NCBI GenBank assembly: GCA_025084515.1
Contig: JAJAGP010003210.1
Span: forward strand, 16,797-80,796
Length of the DNA stretch: 64,000 bases
Origin: Ancistrus triradiatus
Taxonomy: Eukaryota > Chordata > Actinopteri > Siluriformes > Loricariidae
Reading direction: 5' to 3'
Numbering within the stretch: the stretch's first letter is position 1; each line of letters begins with the position of its first letter. Positions 11,036 through 20,736 of this stretch are shown here, piece by piece. The notes beneath the pieces are model-generated. The model was not told where the DNA came from, did not search any database, and worked only from the letters and a program-made list of their open reading frames with translations. A program made the position numbers and the translations under genes.

Positions 11036-12535
11036 CGTTTGCCCCCTTCCTGATTTCCTATTTTTTTACATGTTTGTCACACTTAAGTGTTTCGGAACAT
11101 CAAACCAATTTAAATATTAGTCAAAGACAAGTAAACATAAAATGCAGTTTTTAAATGAAGGTGTTTATTGTTAAGGGAGAAAAAAATCCAAACCTACATG
11201 GCCCTGTGTGAAAAAGTGATTGCCCCCTAAACCTAATAACTGGTTGGGCCGCCCTTAGCAGCAACAACTGCAACCAAGCGTTTGCGATAACTTGCAGTGA
11301 GTCTTTTACAGCGTTGTGGAGGAATTTTGGCCACTCATATTTGCAGAATTGTTGTAATTCAGCTACACTGGAGGGTTTTCCAGCATGAACATTTACATTT
11401 ACATTTACAGCATTTAGCAGACGCCCTTATTTAGCGACTTACAATCCAAGCAATTGTGGGTTAAGGGCCTTGTTCAAGGACCCAACAGTGGTAACTTGGC
11501 AGAGGTGGGATTTGAACCCTGGACCTTGTGGTCCATAGTCCAGTACCTTATCCACTAGGCTACCACAGTGGCCTTTTTAAGGTCATGCCACAGCATCTCA
11601 ATAGGATTCAGGTCAGGACTTTCCAAAGGTCACTCCAAAGTCTTCATTTTGCTTTCTTCAGCCATTCAGAGGTGGACTTGCTGGTGTGTTTTGGATCACT
11701 GTCCTGCTGCAGAACCCAAGTTCGCTTCAGCTTGAGGTCACGAACGGATGGCCGGACATTCTCCTTCAGGATTTTTTGGTAGACAGCAGAATTCATAGTT
11801 CCATTTATCACAGCAAGTCTTCCAGGTCCTGCAGCAGCAAAACAGCCGCAGACCATCACACTACCACCACCATATGTTACTGCTGCTATAATGTTCTTTT
11901 TCTGAAATGCTGTGTTACTTTTACACCAGAAGTAATGGGACACACACCTTCCAAAGAGTTCAACTTTTGTCTCGTCAGTCCATAGAATGTTTTCCCAAAA
12001 GTCTTGGGGATCATCAAGATGTGTTCTGGAAAATTGAAATGAGCTTTAATGTTCTTTTTGCTCAGCAGTGGTTTTCATCTTGGAACTCTACCATGCAGGC
12101 CATTTTTGCCAAGCCTCTTTCTTATGGTGGAGGCATGAACACTGACCTTAACTGAGCCAAGTGAGGTCTGCAGTTCTTTGGATGTTCTTGTGGGGTCTTT
12201 TGTAACATTTTCTTCGGCTGGCCACTCCTGGGAAGGTTCAACACTGTTCCATGTCTTCGCCATTTGTGGATAATGGCTCTCACTGTGGTTCACTGGAGTC
12301 CCAAAGCTGTAGAAATGGCTTTATAACCCTTTCCAGACTGATAGATCTCAATTAATTTCTTTCTTAATGGTTCCTGAATTTCTTTGGATCTCAGAATGAT
12401 GTGTAGCCTATAAGGATCTTTTGGTGTCCTTCACTTTGTCAGGCAGGTCCTATTTAAGTGATGTTCTGATCAAGAACAGGTGTGGCAATAATCAGGCCTT
12501 GGTGTGGCTAGAGACAGTGAAAAATCATAGCTAAT
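11036..12535 (-). mobile_element. Tc1-like DNA transposon, reverse, inactive, split by a SINE
   Basis: Minus-strand fragments encode Tc1-type transposase. The N-terminal/linker part lies at 12075-12293 (STIRKRLGKNGLHGR). The catalytic part at 11644-11943 contains GGGSVMVCGCFAAAGPG and the QQDSDPKHTSKS box. The expected intermediate region is frame-broken. A SINE is nested at 11394-11572 and cuts off the C-terminal end. The outer ends resemble Tc1-type inverted ends but I did not find a clean pair. The element sits directly behind a LINE fragment, and together they occupy the place of the gene body found in unit B. Confidence 0.85.
11394..11572 (-). mobile_element. tRNA-derived SINE, nested in Tc1-like element, reverse
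   Basis: Complete copy on the minus strand: a tRNA-like head with the A-box type TAGCCTAGTGG, the sequence around CTATGGACCA, a B-box-like GGTTCAAATCCC, the body, then the tail ending in ACATTTACAT repeats when read on the plus strand. Both sides are clearly the interrupted transposon (GCATGAAC before, CCTTTTTAAGGTC after). Confidence 0.85.
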
Positions 12536-12539
12536 ATAA

Positions 12540-12542
<3 letters not shown>

Positions 12543-12588
<46 letters not shown>

Positions 12589-12589
12589 C
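12543..12589. repeat. (GT)n microsatellite
   Basis: About 23 uninterrupted GT dinucleotides, just after the end of the Tc1-like element. Confidence 0.98.
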
Positions 12590-12599
12590 ATTTTGACTT

Positions 12600-13560
12600 T
12601 GGGTTTGACTTTGAAATAACTGCGTGTGATATCCACATCACATCTGATCAATCTAATGCTTTCATTTGGTGTGTACCTCATTACTGCAGTCCTCCTTCAT
12701 TTTCACAGTGATGTAGATTTGCTTTGGAATTCTGACCTGGATTCTCTCTCTCTGTAGGATGGTAGGTCTCTGTCTTAAGTTTACCATCTGCTTAGTATGT
12801 TTATTTACAGAATGGTTTCTTTATCATACTGAGTTTTCTGTATTTCTATCCGGGTTTTTCTTTTGAGGATCACATGTGTGTAATTTGACGAACTCGGCAT
12901 GTTGACGACAGAAAGCCTAACACAGTGAAACTTGAACTTAAAATACAGGTTCAAACACAACAGACAACAGTATGAAAACTGGGTTTGTTTCTAAAATATC
13001 CTTTATATAACTATTTGTGGGGACCAGTGTTGGTAAAATTACCACATTAAAGTAATGTGATTGTAATGTAATGCATTACAGTTAAATATTTTGTCATATA
13101 AGTTATTAATTTAATAAAAACTGTTACTAGCATTACCCATGAGTTTCTGTACAAATAGTATTTTTAATACCCAAAGCATAACACATTTCCTAAGCTGTTT
13201 TCTGCGTAATTTCTGCCTGCACTTACGCCTTGCCACAGCTGATGGACAGCTGGTCACGTGACTGTCCCACAGGCGGATGTATTCTCATTGTTTATTTTAG
13301 TACTAACATTACCATGAAAGTCAAGGAAAGGAAAGGCAAGTTTAATTATACAGCACCTTTCATACACCATGGAAATTCTTTAGAAATAAAAAAAAAATAC
13401 AGAAAACAATTGAATTACATGAGAATAAAGTAATCAGAACAAGAAAAAAAGTTGCAAAAGGTGCAAAGAAGCACACATTAAAAATCCATTAAGAGTTAGG
13501 ACTGTACTATCTGTACTATATGTGTTAGTTATGCAATCAAGTTATCTGTTAGGGTGTGTT
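12600..13560. other. non-coding block shared by three duplication units
   Basis: Collinear similarity to 40430-41800 and to 61110-61990. It contains a predicted non-coding first exon and an old interspersed-repeat fragment near 13320-13480. Compared with the other two copies this one lacks the segment with GGCTCCGCCCCTAA. Confidence 0.8.
12705..12761 (+). promoter_or_regulatory. predicted non-coding first exon with donor (copy A)
   Basis: The block from about TTCACAGTGATGTAGATT to GGATG is conserved in all three units and is followed by the donor GTAGGTCTCTG. In units A and B the next conserved element downstream is the exon before a GIMAP gene (15653 and 42131). The GC-box-like sequence upstream of copies B and C is missing here and replaced by the microsatellite and transposon, so this promoter may be impaired. 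Confidence 0.4.
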
Positions 13561-14260
13561 AGATCAATGTTCGTCAATGTGACCATAGATTATCTACTAA
13601 AACCCTAAAAAACCAGATTCCGTCACCTTCCCCAACGCAGGACTTCCCAAAATCAATTACAACATCAAGTATAATGAAAAGACTATTTTAATAATTAGAT
13701 ATTTAATATTGCTACTACTGCTACTACTCCATTTTGTTTCATGAAAGAAATGTCATCTATCATTTTAGTACATTTTCAGATTTGTTAGTAGATTTGATCC
13801 AGTATAGATTTGATCCATATATATTTGTACAGATTTTTATAGAACCCTGTTCATTTTGTAACATTAATATTATTTTTAATTTAAGCTAAATCGAAACCAT
13901 TCCTCTGTAAGCTTTATCTTTCGATCCATTGTGATTTGCCTAACAAATTATGTAAAAGTTGTGTGTGATCCTCAGGGTGCCGTACCATTCCTATACACAC
14001 CTGACTATCCCATATTACACATTTTACAAAGTGATACATAAATACAATGCAATCTAACAATCAGGTCTGCACACTGAAACAAACTTTTAACTCACTGTAA
14101 GGAAAGAAAATATAAATGTAATTTTTTCCATCAGCATTAAATATCATGGAGTATCAGAAATGTTTCAGGAAGTTATGTTATGTATAAAGTTACTTTATAT
14201 GACAGGAAATCCCCCGGTATCTGTTCTTTTCCTTAGTTTTTCACATGCAGTACTATACGT
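13561..14260. other. non-coding, contains a further copy of the first-intron block
   Basis: 13840-13960 repeats the block at 9150-9270. 14040-14250 resembles 36270-36460. No gene seen. Confidence 0.6.
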
Positions 14261-14345
14261 GGGACTGTTGTGGCCTAGTGATCAAGGTACTGGGCTATGG
14301 ACCAGAAGGTTCAGGGTTCAGATCCCACCTCTGTCAGGGTAGCTG
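14261..14345 (+). mobile_element. SINE head fragment
   Basis: Only the tRNA-related 5' part is present (TGGCCTAGTGATCAAGGTAC and a B-box-like GGTTCAGATCCCACC). It runs straight into a Tc1-like fragment. Confidence 0.75.
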
Positions 14346-15015
14346 TACTGCTACAGACAGGAACCGTACCGTCTTTAGACATGAATCCAGGTTCTGTTTG
14401 GGATCTGATGACGGTTTGAGTATGAGTTTAAGATGACGCATCAATCCTGCCTTCGCTGTGGAGCGACACACTGCCCCAACTGTTGGTGTGATCATCTGGG
14501 GAGCCATTGACTATGTCAGTCGGTCACCCTTAGTAGTGATACGAGGGACACTAACAGCTCAACAATATGTGCAGGACATACTGCAGCTATGTGTTGCCTC
14601 TCATGGCAGGGCTTCCAGCTGGCATTTTTCAGCAGGATAATGCTCACCCACACACAGCAAGAGTTTAACAGGAATGTCTCCACCAGATTGGAACACTTCC
14701 TTGACCTGCCTGGTTGCCAGATTTATCACCATTCGATAATTTTTGAGACCAGCTGGGACACCAGCTTCGGCAACCTATGAGTGTGCAGGATCTACAGGTC
14801 CAGATGTTTCCCAAATGTGTCGAAGAGGCAGGCACACTACCCAAAAGTAGCCTCTGAGGGCAGTGGGGGAAGCACCCTCCTGTGGCAAGACCCAGTGTCT
14901 AATCAGACCACACCTGTAGTCATTTACATGTCTGAAACAGAACTGCATGAAGAGTTTTGCAGCAATCCATTTCTATCTGGGGTGTTATTTTTTCTTGTCA
15001 ATAAGTGTACTTGAA
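14346..15015 (+). mobile_element. Tc1-like transposon fragment with long inverted end (family shared with 51250 and 61995)
   Basis: Transposase pieces in several frames include RFCLGSDDGL, ERHTAPTVGVIIWGAIDYVS and RSPLVVIRGTLTAQQYVQDILQ, followed by the remnant of the QQDNAHPHTARV box and a PDLSPF-type stretch. Many stops. The 3' end (14870-15010) matches the 3' end of the copy at 61995-62440. Confidence 0.8.
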
Positions 15016-15119
15016 TAACGTATTTAACTGAAAAACAAAAATTATTATTGGGCGACCACTGCTTTTCCAGCGCTCATAACTTCCGCCACATCACTCCCTA
15101 TGTCACGCTTTGTTTGTTT

Positions 15120-15405
15120 ATTTGTGTCACTATCAGCATCAGTGGCCATTTCAGCGACACACACAGAGGGTTACATCTATACACACTCAAGTCAGTGCCA
15201 ATTTAGCATAATCAGTTAACCTAACATGCATGTCTTTGGACTGTGGGAGGAAAACGTACACAGAGTGAACCCACACAGACATGGGGATGACATGCAGACT
15301 TCATACAGGAAAGACCCAGGCTGCTCCAATCTGGGATTGAACACAAGACCTTCTTGCTGTGAAGTGGCAGTGCTACCCGCCGAGCCACCGTGCCACCCCC
15401 CATGT
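15120..15405. repeat. diverged common teleost interspersed repeat
   Basis: Shows the recurring phrases of a very common fish repeat (ATGTCTTTGGACTGTGGGAGG, then ACATGCAGACTTC and a GGGATTGAACACAAGACC-like end). A second diverged copy is at 27600-27865. Confidence 0.6.
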
Positions 15406-15652
15406 CACGCACTGTTGAGATCCTCATCCTAGTGTGGAAAAGTATTGAATATACTACGTATTTATTGCCTGGGAAAAACCGTAAATACAAAATTCGGGCC
15501 ATCATAAAACAGACAGCACCTGTATTATGTGTGTATAACTCAATGGTATTGGCTCATTTAGGCAAACTAACTGCTAAGGGTAGGTGTCTAAATTGACTAG
15601 TGAATAGCTAAATGGTAGACACAGGTAACACACTGTTGTTCTGTTCCTGCAG

Positions 15653-15724
15653 GTACTCAGTGAGCTCAAATTCCCACACAGCATTTCCAGAGGAGGCTTC
15701 AGACCCACTGCAACTCTGATCAAG
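15653..15724 (+). promoter_or_regulatory. predicted 5' UTR exon of the two-domain GIMAP gene
   Basis: Flanked by an acceptor (CTGTTCCTGCAG) and donor (CAAG|GTAAAG) and conserved with 42131-42203 in unit B. It contains no usable ATG. In unit B this exon is contiguous with the start-codon exon, while here about 270 bases and an extra exon lie between them. Confidence 0.5.
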
Positions 15725-15866
15725 GTAAAGTGATTACTGAAAATGATTGTGAAGATTCAGTAATGTTATGTTATCTATAATTTCAGAAAAACCATGACCA
15801 ATTGGCAAGGACTGAGAGTATGAAGAAGGATCAATAAGTAACAGAAGAATTCAGGCTAAACGCCAA

Positions 15867-18800
15867 ATGTCATCAATTCCTGCAGGTACAGTAAACTAAT
15901 TATACAGTATACATGAAATTTATAATGAGCAAAAGTTTTATTATGACTAAAATGTTGCATAAATGTGATTGAACATTAATTTAATTTGACCATATTATAG
16001 CGAGAAGAAGAAGAAACAGCTTGAGCAATCCTCCAAACAGTAAGCTTATATTTAAACAAACTTTGTACTTTATTTAACTTTGTATTATTAAACACATCAC
16101 TCATTTATGCTTCAAATGTAGGTGTAGTCCTTCCCTCATTTCATCCATGTCATTATTGCCTACATTTGGTATTTAATTAACTTTTTTACCTTCCTGTCAG
16201 TGTGTGAGGATCTGAGGTTGGTGGTTCTGGGTCGCAGTGGTGTCGGAAAGAGTGCAACAGCCAATGAAATATTAGGAATAGAGTCTTTCAGAGAGACTGG
16301 AACTACAGAGTGTGAGATACAAACAGGGACTGTGGAGGGAAGAACCATCTCCATAATTGACACTCCAGGAAAGAACAGCCCCTCACTGACTGCAGAACAG
16401 TGGAAGACTGAAATGAAGACGTGCTTGTTCCTCTCAAGTCCTGGTCCTCATGTGTTCTTGCTGGTAATTAGACTGGGGGACATCACAGAGGAGGACAGAG
16501 AAGCTGTGAACTGGATAGAGGAGAACTTTGGAAAAGAAGCTCTAAAGTTCACCATGATCCTCTTCACAGGAAAAGAAGACATGACCAAAAGACAATGGAC
16601 AGAATTTAGCCAGGACCCTAAAACACTGGAGTTTGTTAGTTCCTGTGGAGGTCAATATTTTGGAATAAACAGTAAGAGAGAGGTTCATCCTGATCAGATC
16701 CGAAAACTGCTGGAAGAGATCGAGTCCATGGTTCAGAGGAACGGTGCTCGGTACTACATACAGAAGAAGAAAGAGGCAGCCGAGAGAAAGACAAAAACTG
16801 ATAAGATACAAGAGGAAGAGAGGATGAAGAACAGGAATGAGAGACATAGAGAGGAACAAGAAAGAAATATCCAACAACCACAGAGAAAAGAAGAACTATA
16901 CAAATCCACAAAAGAAGATTTACTGAGACAAAAAGAAATAAGAATGGAGAGAGAAAGGAGGAAATGGGAGGAACAGAGAGGAGCTACAGGAGGAGTACCA
17001 GGTGAGTAAACCTGTATTAATAATTCTATGCTTCTAATTGGGGTGGGTGATATGGTAAAAATATTAAATCACAATATTTAAAGACATTTCCATAATACAC
17101 TTATCTTGATATAGATGTGATCCCAGACAAAATGCATCAGAAGTGCCAGATTCTTAAGAACTCATTTACAAATATTATCCCATACTTAGTAAAGTGATTT
17201 CTATTCAAAATGTGCTGCACTCCATCTAATTAAACAGGATGATGATATCCTTGATATGCTCAGGAAATCACAGTGTTTATCACGATAACAAAATTTACCA
17301 TCAGTACGATAAAAAATATGGTCATATTGCTCACCCCTACTTATAATCATAACATATATTTGTTGTACACTTTGTTTATTCCTCCTGTGGCACTCCTCAC
17401 TGCTTAAAAACAATGTACTGATTCATTAATACAGCGTGTATTGTAGAGCAGAGGTGATTAAGCCATGGCTTCTGGTCTGATTTATATGTTTTCACAATGG
17501 ACAGACTTTAGCCAGGACCCTAAAACACTGGAGATTGTTGGTTTCTGTGGAGGTCAATATTTTGGAATAAACAGTAAGAGAGAGGTTCATCCTGATCAGA
17601 GCCAAAGACGACAGGACGAGATCGAGTCCATGGTTCAGAGGAACAGTGCTCAGCACTACGTACAGAAGAAGAAAGAGGCAGCCGAGAGAAAGACAAAAAC
17701 TGATAAGATACAAGAGGAAGAGAGGATGAAGAACAGGCTTGAGAGACATAGAGAGGAACAAGAAAGAAAGATCCAACAACAACAGAGAAAAGAAGAATTA
17801 TACAAATTCACAAAAGAAGATTTAATGAATGAAGTACAAATGGAGATAGAAATGAGGAACTGGGGGCAACAGAGAGGAGCTACAGGAGGAGTACCAGGTG
17901 AGTAAAACTCCTTCATTAATAATTTTATGCTTATAGTCATAACATTTATTTGTTGTACACTTTGCTTATTCCTCCTGTGGAATTCACTCCTTATAAACAA
18001 TGTACTGATTCATTAACCCAGGCCAAGTCATGTGTGTTTTGTAGAGCAGAGGAGATTAAGTCATGGCTTCTTGTCTGGTTTATTTATTTTCTGTATTCCC
18101 TTTTCAGTTTGTCATATTTGCTTGATTTGGATCATTATCTGAGCTCTTGCTCTGATTACTGTTTATGATGGAATTCCATCAGGTTTGAGGTGGAGAGGAG
18201 GAATTCTCTTGGTTTGATGCAGGGTGTACACACAGCATTGATTAGGCAAAGCATTAGGTCACTCCTGGCATGAGTCTGTTGGAGTACTGAGTCTGTGTCC
18301 TGAGACACACAAGTCTATGCTGGGCCTTTATGAGTTTTAACTTGGAGAGCAATGCTCAACTATTAAGCCTACAGTGGCGTTGAGATACCTGAGATACCTT
18401 GAGGTTTTCCAAGGTTAAGATGTCTCGACCTTTTCTGGGTCCTATCCCCGGGGCTCCCTTCCTACACACCACTACCAGATAAACTCCGTCCAGTTGATAA
18501 TGGCAAAGGGACAAGGACTGCAACACATTTATTAAACCTGACAATTAGCACCAAAATTATCTAGTAACGTTTATTTTTTTGTGCATGAAATCACAAATTG
18601 TGTACCGCGATACAAACTCTGATAGTAATCTGGTGAACATAACAGGAGAATTAACCTGTGATAAGTGTCTTTTCACAAGCTCTGTATTCTGTTTTCCAGT
18701 GTGTGATTTGAAGATTGTGCTACTGGGTGACGTTGGAGCAGGAAAAAGCTCATCAGCAAACACCATCCTGAGAAGACAAGCATTTGGGAAGGACTTTCTC

Positions 18801-19298
18801 AATGGTACCTGGCTGTGCAAAAGACAAGATGGAATGCTGGGAAACAAATCCATCACAGTCATTGACACTCAGGTTGCTGAGTTGTCAGACACTCATAAGC
18901 AGATGGAGAAGTGTCTATCTCTGTGTTCCCCTGGCCCTCATGTGTTTCTACTGGTAATACCTTATGGCAGGTGTTCATTCACAAACTATGCTAACTCATT
19001 AATTACAACATTTGGGAAAGAATTTTCAAATCGTACTTTGGTGCTGTTTACCCATGGAGACAAAAAACAGGATCTTTTTTTGAATTTTAACATGCTGCAT
19101 GAAAACTGTCAACAACTCCTGAACAGTTGTGGGGGAAGGTATCACTTCTTCAGTAATGAGGAGAAAGAAGACCAAACTCAGGTCACAGATCTGCTGAGGA
19201 AAATTGAGGAATTAGTTCAAAATAATGGAGGAAGGTGTTATACTGCTGAGATGTACCAGGAAATGACAAAGCAGGATGGAAACTGTTCTCTGTTATGA
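15867..19298 (+). CDS. predicted two-domain GIMAP (AIG1-type) GTPase gene
   Basis: Proposed exons are 15867-15885, 16001-16039, 16201-17001 and 18700-19298, giving about 485 residues; an optional exon 17505-17897 would add 131. All junctions have GT/AG and keep phase 1. The protein opens MSSIPAARRRRNSLSNPPN. Domain 1 (16201-17001) has P-loop GRSGVGKS, DTPG, the GPHVFLLVIRLG box, FTGKED at G4 and INSK at G5, then a long charged coiled-coil tail. Domain 2 (18700-19298) has P-loop GDVGAGKS, but DTPG has become DTQV and the G3 region is unusual; G4 is FTHGD. The end NCSLL is a CaaX-like motif. GIMAPs are lymphocyte GTPases that oligomerise on membranes. Joining the two domains into one protein (GIMAP8-like) is inference from splice phase and spacing; they could be separate genes. 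Confidence 0.7.
16201..17001 (+). CDS. GIMAP GTPase exon (domain 1, coiled-coil tail)
   Basis: Single 801-nt exon between acceptor CTTCCTGTCAG and donor CCAG|GTGAGTAAA, in phase 1 at both ends, so it is symmetric. It encodes the whole AIG1 domain (P-loop GRSGVGKSA near residue 10, ETGTTE switch I, DTPG, FTGKED, INSK) and about 100 charged residues rich in Lys, Glu, Arg and Gln. The Met codon ATG is created across the splice junction (A + TG), with the in-frame start further upstream. It is almost identical to 43387-44157. If the intron were retained, the frame would stop at 17007-17009. Confidence 0.9.
17039..17339. mobile_element. hAT-type miniature transposon with 8-bp target duplication
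   Basis: Ends TGGGGTGGGTGATATGG and (reverse) TAGGGGTGAGCAATATG are near-inverted repeats of the hAT type. Flanks are CTTCTAAT at 17031-17038 and CTTATAAT at 17340-17347. The tandem duplicate of this intron at 17930-17937 reads CTTATAGT without any insert, which is the empty site. No coding capacity. It lies in the intron after GIMAP domain 1. Confidence 0.88.
17495..18093 (+). repeat. tandem duplicate of 16593-17494 without the hAT element
   Basis: 599 bases repeat the preceding 902 bases minus the 301-bp miniature element. The join is at CACAATGGACAG, inside the first-domain exon. The duplicate therefore carries the 3' half of that exon and the start of the following intron. Confidence 0.92.
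17505..17897 (+). CDS. duplicated 3' half of GIMAP exon, possibly an optional exon
   Basis: Encodes DFSQDPKTLEIVGFCGGQYF (from the end of the GTPase domain), INSKREVHPDQ and the charged coiled-coil tail. It lacks P-loop, switches, DTPG and G4. The duplication junction creates an acceptor-like TTTTCACAATGGACAG, and the end has the donor CCAG|GTGAGTAAA. The 393-nt length is divisible by three and phase 1 at both ends, so it could be included in the gene without a frameshift and would lengthen the coiled coil. Whether it is ever spliced in is unknown; otherwise it is a pseudo-exon. Confidence 0.45.
18094..18699. other. intron-like non-coding stretch before the second GTPase exon
   Basis: No gene or recognisable repeat seen. 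It ends with the pyrimidine-rich acceptor TTCTGTTTTCCAG. Confidence 0.5.
18700..19298 (+). CDS. GIMAP GTPase exon (domain 2, terminal, CaaX-like end)
   Basis: Begins VCDLKIVLLGDVGAGKSSSANTIL after an acceptor, in the phase that fits exon 16201-17001. The order is P-loop, DTQV where DTPG is expected, SPGPHVFLLVIPYGRCSF, a G4-like LFTHGDK and a G5-like HFFSNEEK, ending at TGA 19296-19298. It is shorter than the tail-anchored members and has no transmembrane segment. The last four residues, CSLL, match a geranylgeranylation-type CaaX box; that could be chance. The weakened G3 suggests altered nucleotide hydrolysis. If it were a separate gene, the open frame from an ATG at 18579 would add about 40 residues with no family similarity. 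Confidence 0.82.
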
Positions 19299-19648
19299 AT
19301 AAACAGCTTCTCTGTGTGTATAGACCATTTAAAAAAATATTCCAGAAAATTTCCCAGAAAAAAACTTCCCATGGAAGATTGAAATAATGGCAGTATGTAC
19401 AAAATTCAATTATGACCATATTGTTTAGTTCTCAGATGACCCCCAGGTCAGGTACAGATCTGTTTTAAGAAATTCAAGTCTATCAGTTACTAAAATAAAA
19501 AAAGTAAGATGGCCGAATATCCGGAGCATCTTTATTCGTTTTATCTCGGGTATTACAGTTTTTTTATTATACATATTTAAACAGTCAATTTAGTTACGTG
19601 AACAATAATACTGGACCTTTACGTATTTGATAAATGACAATGTTGCTG
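19299..19648. other. non-coding 3' flank
   Basis: AT-rich, no gene seen; ends at the target duplication of the LTR element. Confidence 0.5.
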
Positions 19649-19653
19649 CATGG

Positions 19654-20731
19654 TGTCACGCCTGCCGGCCTCCCTTCTTGCTGCACCTGCTGATCACGCG
19701 CACCTGTTCCTCATTTCCCACATCATTCCCACACTATTTAACCCTCACTCAGTTCACTCTCCCAGCGGATTCACGATGTCCCTACCCTGCCTCACCGCTT
19801 CGTCCTTGCCTTCGCCTTTCCTTTCATGTTGTGTCAATAAAACCACCTCACCAGCCAGTGGCCTTGCGTTTGTCTCCTGCTTCCAGCCGAGCGTGACAGT
19901 TGAATCCACCGATATGGAGACAGCGGCTACTGGCTCTGGCTGCGAGCCCACCGAAGGACGGTGGCTCGCCAACTTCCGTGCCCGGCTTGGGGAGGCGGCT
20001 CAGGACGCGGAGGCCGTTCCCGTGGATTTCGATGCGCTTATCCGCTTCCTCAACGGGCTCGCCCTGCGTCTCTCAAAGCCGCTGCCGCCTCCCGCCGCCG
20101 CGGACCTCACCGCCCCCATTCAGCCTACCCTCGGCGACCCCGCTCGCCAGCATACCCTCGGCGACCCCGCTCGCCAGCCTACCCTCGGCAACCACGCTCG
20201 CCAGCCTCCCGTCGGCGACCCCGCTCGCCAGCCTACCCTCGGCGACCCCGCTCGCCAGCCTGCCCTCCGCGACCCCGCTCACCAGCCTGCCCTCCGCGAC
20301 TCTGCTCGCCAGCCTCCGGCCGGCGTCCTCTCTCGCCGGTGTCCGCCCGGCGTCTCTGCTCGCCAGCCGCCCGACTGCTGGCAGTCTCCTTCGGGGGTCC
20401 GCCCGGCGAGGAAACCCCCGGAACCGCACGCGGGGATTCGTTCTTGGAGTCCTAGCTCCGACTCGGACTCCGTGGGGGGGTGGCTCTGTCACGCCCGCCG
20501 GCCTCCCGGCTCGCTGCACCTGCTGATCACTCGCACCTGTTCCTCATTTCCCACATCATTCCCACGCTATTTAACCCTCACTCAGTTCACTCTCCCCGCG
20601 GATTCACAATGTCCCTACCCTGCCTCACCGCTTCGTCCTTGCCTTCGCCTTTCCTTTCATGTTGTGTCAATAAAACCACCTCACCAGCCAGTGGCCTTGC
20701 GTTTATCTCCTGCTTCCAGCCGAGCGTGACA
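19654..20731 (+). mobile_element. compact non-autonomous LTR retrotransposon (TRIM-like), two LTRs
   Basis: Two 245-bp direct LTRs (19654-19898 and 20487-20731) both begin TGTCACGCC and end GAGCGTGACA. They are flanked by CATGG at 19649-19653 and 20732-20736, a 5-bp target duplication. Each LTR has a poly(A) signal (CAATAAAA). A G-rich polypurine tract (GTGGGGGGG) lies just before the second LTR. The 588-bp interior is GC-rich, has no recognisable gag, protease or polymerase, and carries nine 27-bp repeats. The LTRs differ at about nine positions, so the insertion is not very recent. No clear tRNA primer site was recognised. Confidence 0.92.
20124..20366 (+). repeat. nine tandem 27-bp repeats coding a 9-residue unit
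   Basis: In the frame open across the element, the repeat reads PTLGDPARQ with variants (HTLGDPARQ, PTLGNHARQ, PPVGDPARQ, PALRDPAHQ, PPAGVLSRR and so on). The reading frame stays open from 19650 to 20729, through both LTRs. The open frame may be a by-product of high GC and repeat length, not evidence of translation. Confidence 0.9.
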
Positions 20732-20736
20732 CATGG

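Noticed and set aside
16542..18000. Minus-strand Leu/Ser-rich frames opposite the GIMAP exons
   Set aside because: Reverse complements of Lys/Glu/Arg-rich coiled-coil coding sequence; no independent support.
19754..20519. Other long frames on both strands within the LTR element
   Set aside because: Products of the 27-bp repeat and high GC content; the repeat unit is open in several frames.
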